From Paenibacillus ginsengarvi (lineage in GTDB: Bacteria > Bacillota > Bacilli > Paenibacillales > NBRC-103111): a stretch of 64,000 nt of DNA. The notes beneath the pieces are model-generated. The model was given only the letters and a program-made list of their open reading frames with translations. It had not been told where the DNA came from and ran no database searches. The stretch covers positions 1 through 64,000 of the forward strand of contig NZ_RBAH01000032.1 of the NCBI RefSeq assembly GCF_003626695.1, in the 5' to 3' direction. Position numbers and translations under genes: made by a program. Shown in pieces: positions 62,008-64,000 of the stretch. Within the stretch, counting starts at the first letter, position 1. Each line of letters opens with the position of its first letter.

Positions 62008-64000
62008 ATGAGCAGACGCAGCATTATCAAACTATCGATTGCGGTTTTACTGGTTGCGGCCGTCGCGGCAGCTCTCCTTCTGAACGGTACGGGAGGCGGG
62101 ACCAATACGACCGCCGCGGCGAACGCCAGCTGCGCCGAGAACGACAGCAAGACGCCTTTCCAGATTGCGGCGCTGTCCGGCTCCGCGGCGGGGGCGCCAC
62201 GGCAAGTGGCGGAGAATGGCAAATTCCGCCTCCTGTATGACGGCGCGAAGGGGCTCGTATCGCTCGAGGACAAAGGAACAGGAGCCGTCTGGAGCAGCTA
62301 TCCGCAAAACCGAACGGGCATCTCGGACACTCAACTGGCGACGGTGCAAAATCCGGTCGTCATCCGCTACACCCAGGGCGCCAAGCCGGCGCAGACGTAT
62401 CCCGCCAAGGAAACGGGCAGCGCGGTCCCGTCGCTTATCGACGGCGGGCTCAAGATCGATTACGCGCTGACGTCGATCGGCCTGCACTTCACGATGGAAT
62501 ACCGGCTTGCAGGCGACGGGCTGGAAGTGAAAATTCCGTACGATTCGGTTCGCGAAGCGTCCGGCTGCCGTCTCGTCAGCCTGGAACCGATGCCGTATTT
62601 CGACGCCGGTAATGCAGTCGAGACCGGGTATATGTTCGTGCCGGACGGTTCCGGATCGATCATCCGGTTCAAGGAGAAGCACCTGGAATATTTCGACCGG
62701 TACTACCAAACGATCTACGGCGGCGATTACGCCTTCAACACGAAGACGAAAGAGACCGTGCTGAAAAACCCGAAGGAGGACGTGTTCCCTTCGCCGCGTG
62801 AAAAGATCGCCATGCCGGTATTCGGCATCAGCCGCGGGACCCAGGGCTTCGCAGCCTTCGTCACGCAAGGCGATCATGACGCGAAAATCGTCGCGGCGCC
62901 TTCGGGCTATCAAAACATCAATTTGTACCGCTCCTCGGTCGAGTTTACGTACCGCAGCGACGATATCATTTTCATTGGCGATTCGGGCGAAATTCCGATG
63001 TACCAAGGCAAAATGATCGAGGGAGACCGGGCGGTCCGCTACGTGCCGCTGCAAGGCGGGAACAGCAGCTACGTCGGCATGGCGAAGGCGTACCGGACCT
63101 ACTTGACGGTGGAGCGCGGCGTGAAGCCGATAACGGAGAAAAACCCAGCGCTTCAGCTTCAACTCGTAGGCGGCGTCGTCCGGGATGAGATCATCGGCAG
63201 CACGTACATGGCGATGACCACGTTCGAGCAGGCGAAGATCATGGTGGACAGCTTGTCGGCCAAAGGCGTCGATTCGCTCGAGCTGACGCTCGAAGGCTGG
63301 TCCGACGGCGGCGTATTCGGCAAGCAGCCGCAGCATTTCCCGGTGGCGTCAAAGCTAGGCGGAGCAGCCGGTCTTGAGCAATTGGCGAAATATGCCGCAA
63401 GCAAAGGAATCAAGCTGTATCTGGACGCCAACTACGTGATGCCTTATGCGCAGAGCGGCGCGTTCAAGGAATCGAAGGACGTCATCCGCAACCTGAACCG
63501 CGAGCCGATGCTCGTCCGGGAACCGAATCTGGCCACGCTCCAGCAGCAAAAAGGGATGAGACATTTCCTGCTGAAGCCGCTTACCGCACTGGCGAAGCTG
63601 AATAGCGAGCTTAACCGTTATGCGGGGCTCGGCATTAGCGGATTGCGGATGGACCATATCGGCGACATGCTGTACTCGGATCAGAACGTGAACGCGCCGT
63701 TCAGCCGCCGTCAAACGATCGAGAGCTGGACGCAGGCGCTCGATGCGGTTCGCAGCCAGGTCGGCGCCGCAGCCGTCCATTACGGCTTCGCCTATACGAT
63801 GGGGCATATCGACCGGATCGACGACGCTCCGCTCGATTCCAGCCACTATATATTCGAGGACGAAACGGTTCCGTTTTACCAGGCGGTCGTCCGCGGTCTG
63901 ATCCCGTATTCCGGAGACGCGAGCAATGTTCGCGACGACGGCCGCAGCGAGTTTCTGCGCATGATCGAATACGGGGCGATGCCGAAATACCGGCTGTCGT
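62008..64000 (+). CDS. DUF5696-like membrane-anchored protein, cut by the window end
   Basis: The ATG at 62008 follows AAGGAGGG, 13 bases after the Yip1 gene. The reading frame stays open to the window edge, giving the first 664 residues. One N-terminal anchor (about 8-26), beta-rich region (30-340: YDGAKGLVSLEDKGTGAVW, YMFVPDGSGSIIRFKEKH), then a TIM-barrel-like part resembling a glycoside hydrolase (VDSLELTLEGWSDGG, GIKLYLDANYV, GISGLRMDHIGDMLYSD). Acidic residues in the barrel (Glu, Asp near 430 and 550) could be catalytic. The family is of unknown function and common next to such importers. It may process glycans at the outer membrane face before import. Confidence 0.8.
   Translation, partial: MSRRSIIKLSIAVLLVAAVAAALLLNGTGGGTNTTAAANASCAENDSKTPFQIAALSGSAAGAPRQVAENGKFRLLYDGAKGLVSLEDKGTGAVWSSYPQNRTGISDTQLATVQNPVVIRYTQGAKPAQTYPAKETGSAVPSLIDGGLKIDYALTSIGLHFTMEYRLAGDGLEVKIPYDSVREASGCRLVSLEPMPYFDAGNAVETGYMFVPDGSGSIIRFKEKHLEYFDRYYQTIYGGDYAFNTKTKETVLKNPKEDVFPSPREKIAMPVFGISRGTQGFAAFVTQGDHDAKIVAAPSGYQNINLYRSSVEFTYRSDDIIFIGDSGEIPMYQGKMIEGDRAVRYVPLQGGNSSYVGMAKAYRTYLTVERGVKPITEKNPALQLQLVGGVVRDEIIGSTYMAMTTFEQAKIMVDSLSAKGVDSLELTLEGWSDGGVFGKQPQHFPVASKLGGAAGLEQLAKYAASKGIKLYLDANYVMPYAQSGAFKESKDVIRNLNREPMLVREPNLATLQQQKGMRHFLLKPLTALAKLNSELNRYAGLGISGLRMDHIGDMLYSDQNVNAPFSRRQTIESWTQALDAVRSQVGAAAVHYGFAYTMGHIDRIDDAPLDSSHYIFEDETVPFYQAVVRGLIPYSGDASNVRDDGRSEFLRMIEYGAMPKYRLS

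Overview
The window looks like the chromosome of a low-to-mid GC Gram-positive of the Paenibacillaceae (Paenibacillus/Cohnella-like). The evidence is strong AGGAGG-type ribosome binding sites with frequent GTG and TTG starts, several lipobox sugar-binding proteins, ABC importers lacking their own ATPase, AraC/ROK regulators, a GlpP antiterminator, a ydaO-type c-di-AMP riboswitch, futalosine-pathway menaquinone genes and a DUF5696 gene. No rRNA, tRNA, CRISPR or phage genes were seen.

Layout. 0-4.9 kb is an accessory, AT-rich segment: a decayed IS110-family transposase with a structured 3' non-coding tail, one very AT-rich gene for an 856-aa alpha/beta hydrolase, and a deleted binding-protein gene. 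5-16.8 kb is a carbohydrate cluster: an esterase diverges from a GH31-like protein that has lost both catalytic aspartates and carries a C-terminal AraC DNA-binding domain. An FAD oxidoreductase, an orphan binding protein, an unclassified helical-toroid protein and an AraC regulator follow. 17-30.8 kb holds mostly single genes: Gfo/Idh/MocA oxidoreductase, SDR, MFS, a beta/gamma-crystallin protein, a secreted SLH-like/PF03640/cupredoxin protein next to an ECF sigma/anti-sigma pair, another orphan binding protein, DUF6526, ROK, PIG-L and an NCS2 permease.

30.8-41.9 kb is regulated largely at the RNA level. kamA (lysine 2,3-aminomutase) lies behind a c-di-AMP riboswitch with a visible terminator/antiterminator. 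A Ugp-like ABC importer with a HAD phosphatase, and a large secreted glycerophosphodiester phosphodiesterase, both lie behind an identical 26-nt leader hairpin that overlaps a terminator. The gene for GlpP, the glycerol-3-phosphate antiterminator, is adjacent, so regulator and both probable RNA targets are visible together.

42-49.4 kb holds mqnB-mqnD (menaquinone), a third orphan binding protein, and a respiratory module made of a lipoprotein cytochrome c, a Tat-exported small subunit, a GMC flavoprotein with a cysteine cluster, and dedicated tatC and tatA. 49.6-64 kb is a glycan region: GH38 alpha-mannosidase, PfkB kinase and DapA-like aldolase. It is followed by a tightly packed operon of a membrane-anchored multidomain binding protein, two permeases, an NHL/TPR membrane protein, a Yip1 protein and a DUF5696 protein cut by the window edge.

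The strongest candidates for new biology are the GH31 pseudo-enzyme/AraC fusion, the GlpP regulon with an ABC importer as target, the c-di-AMP control of kamA, the sigma/anti-sigma/cupredoxin locus and the terminal NHL-Yip1-DUF5696 transporter operon.
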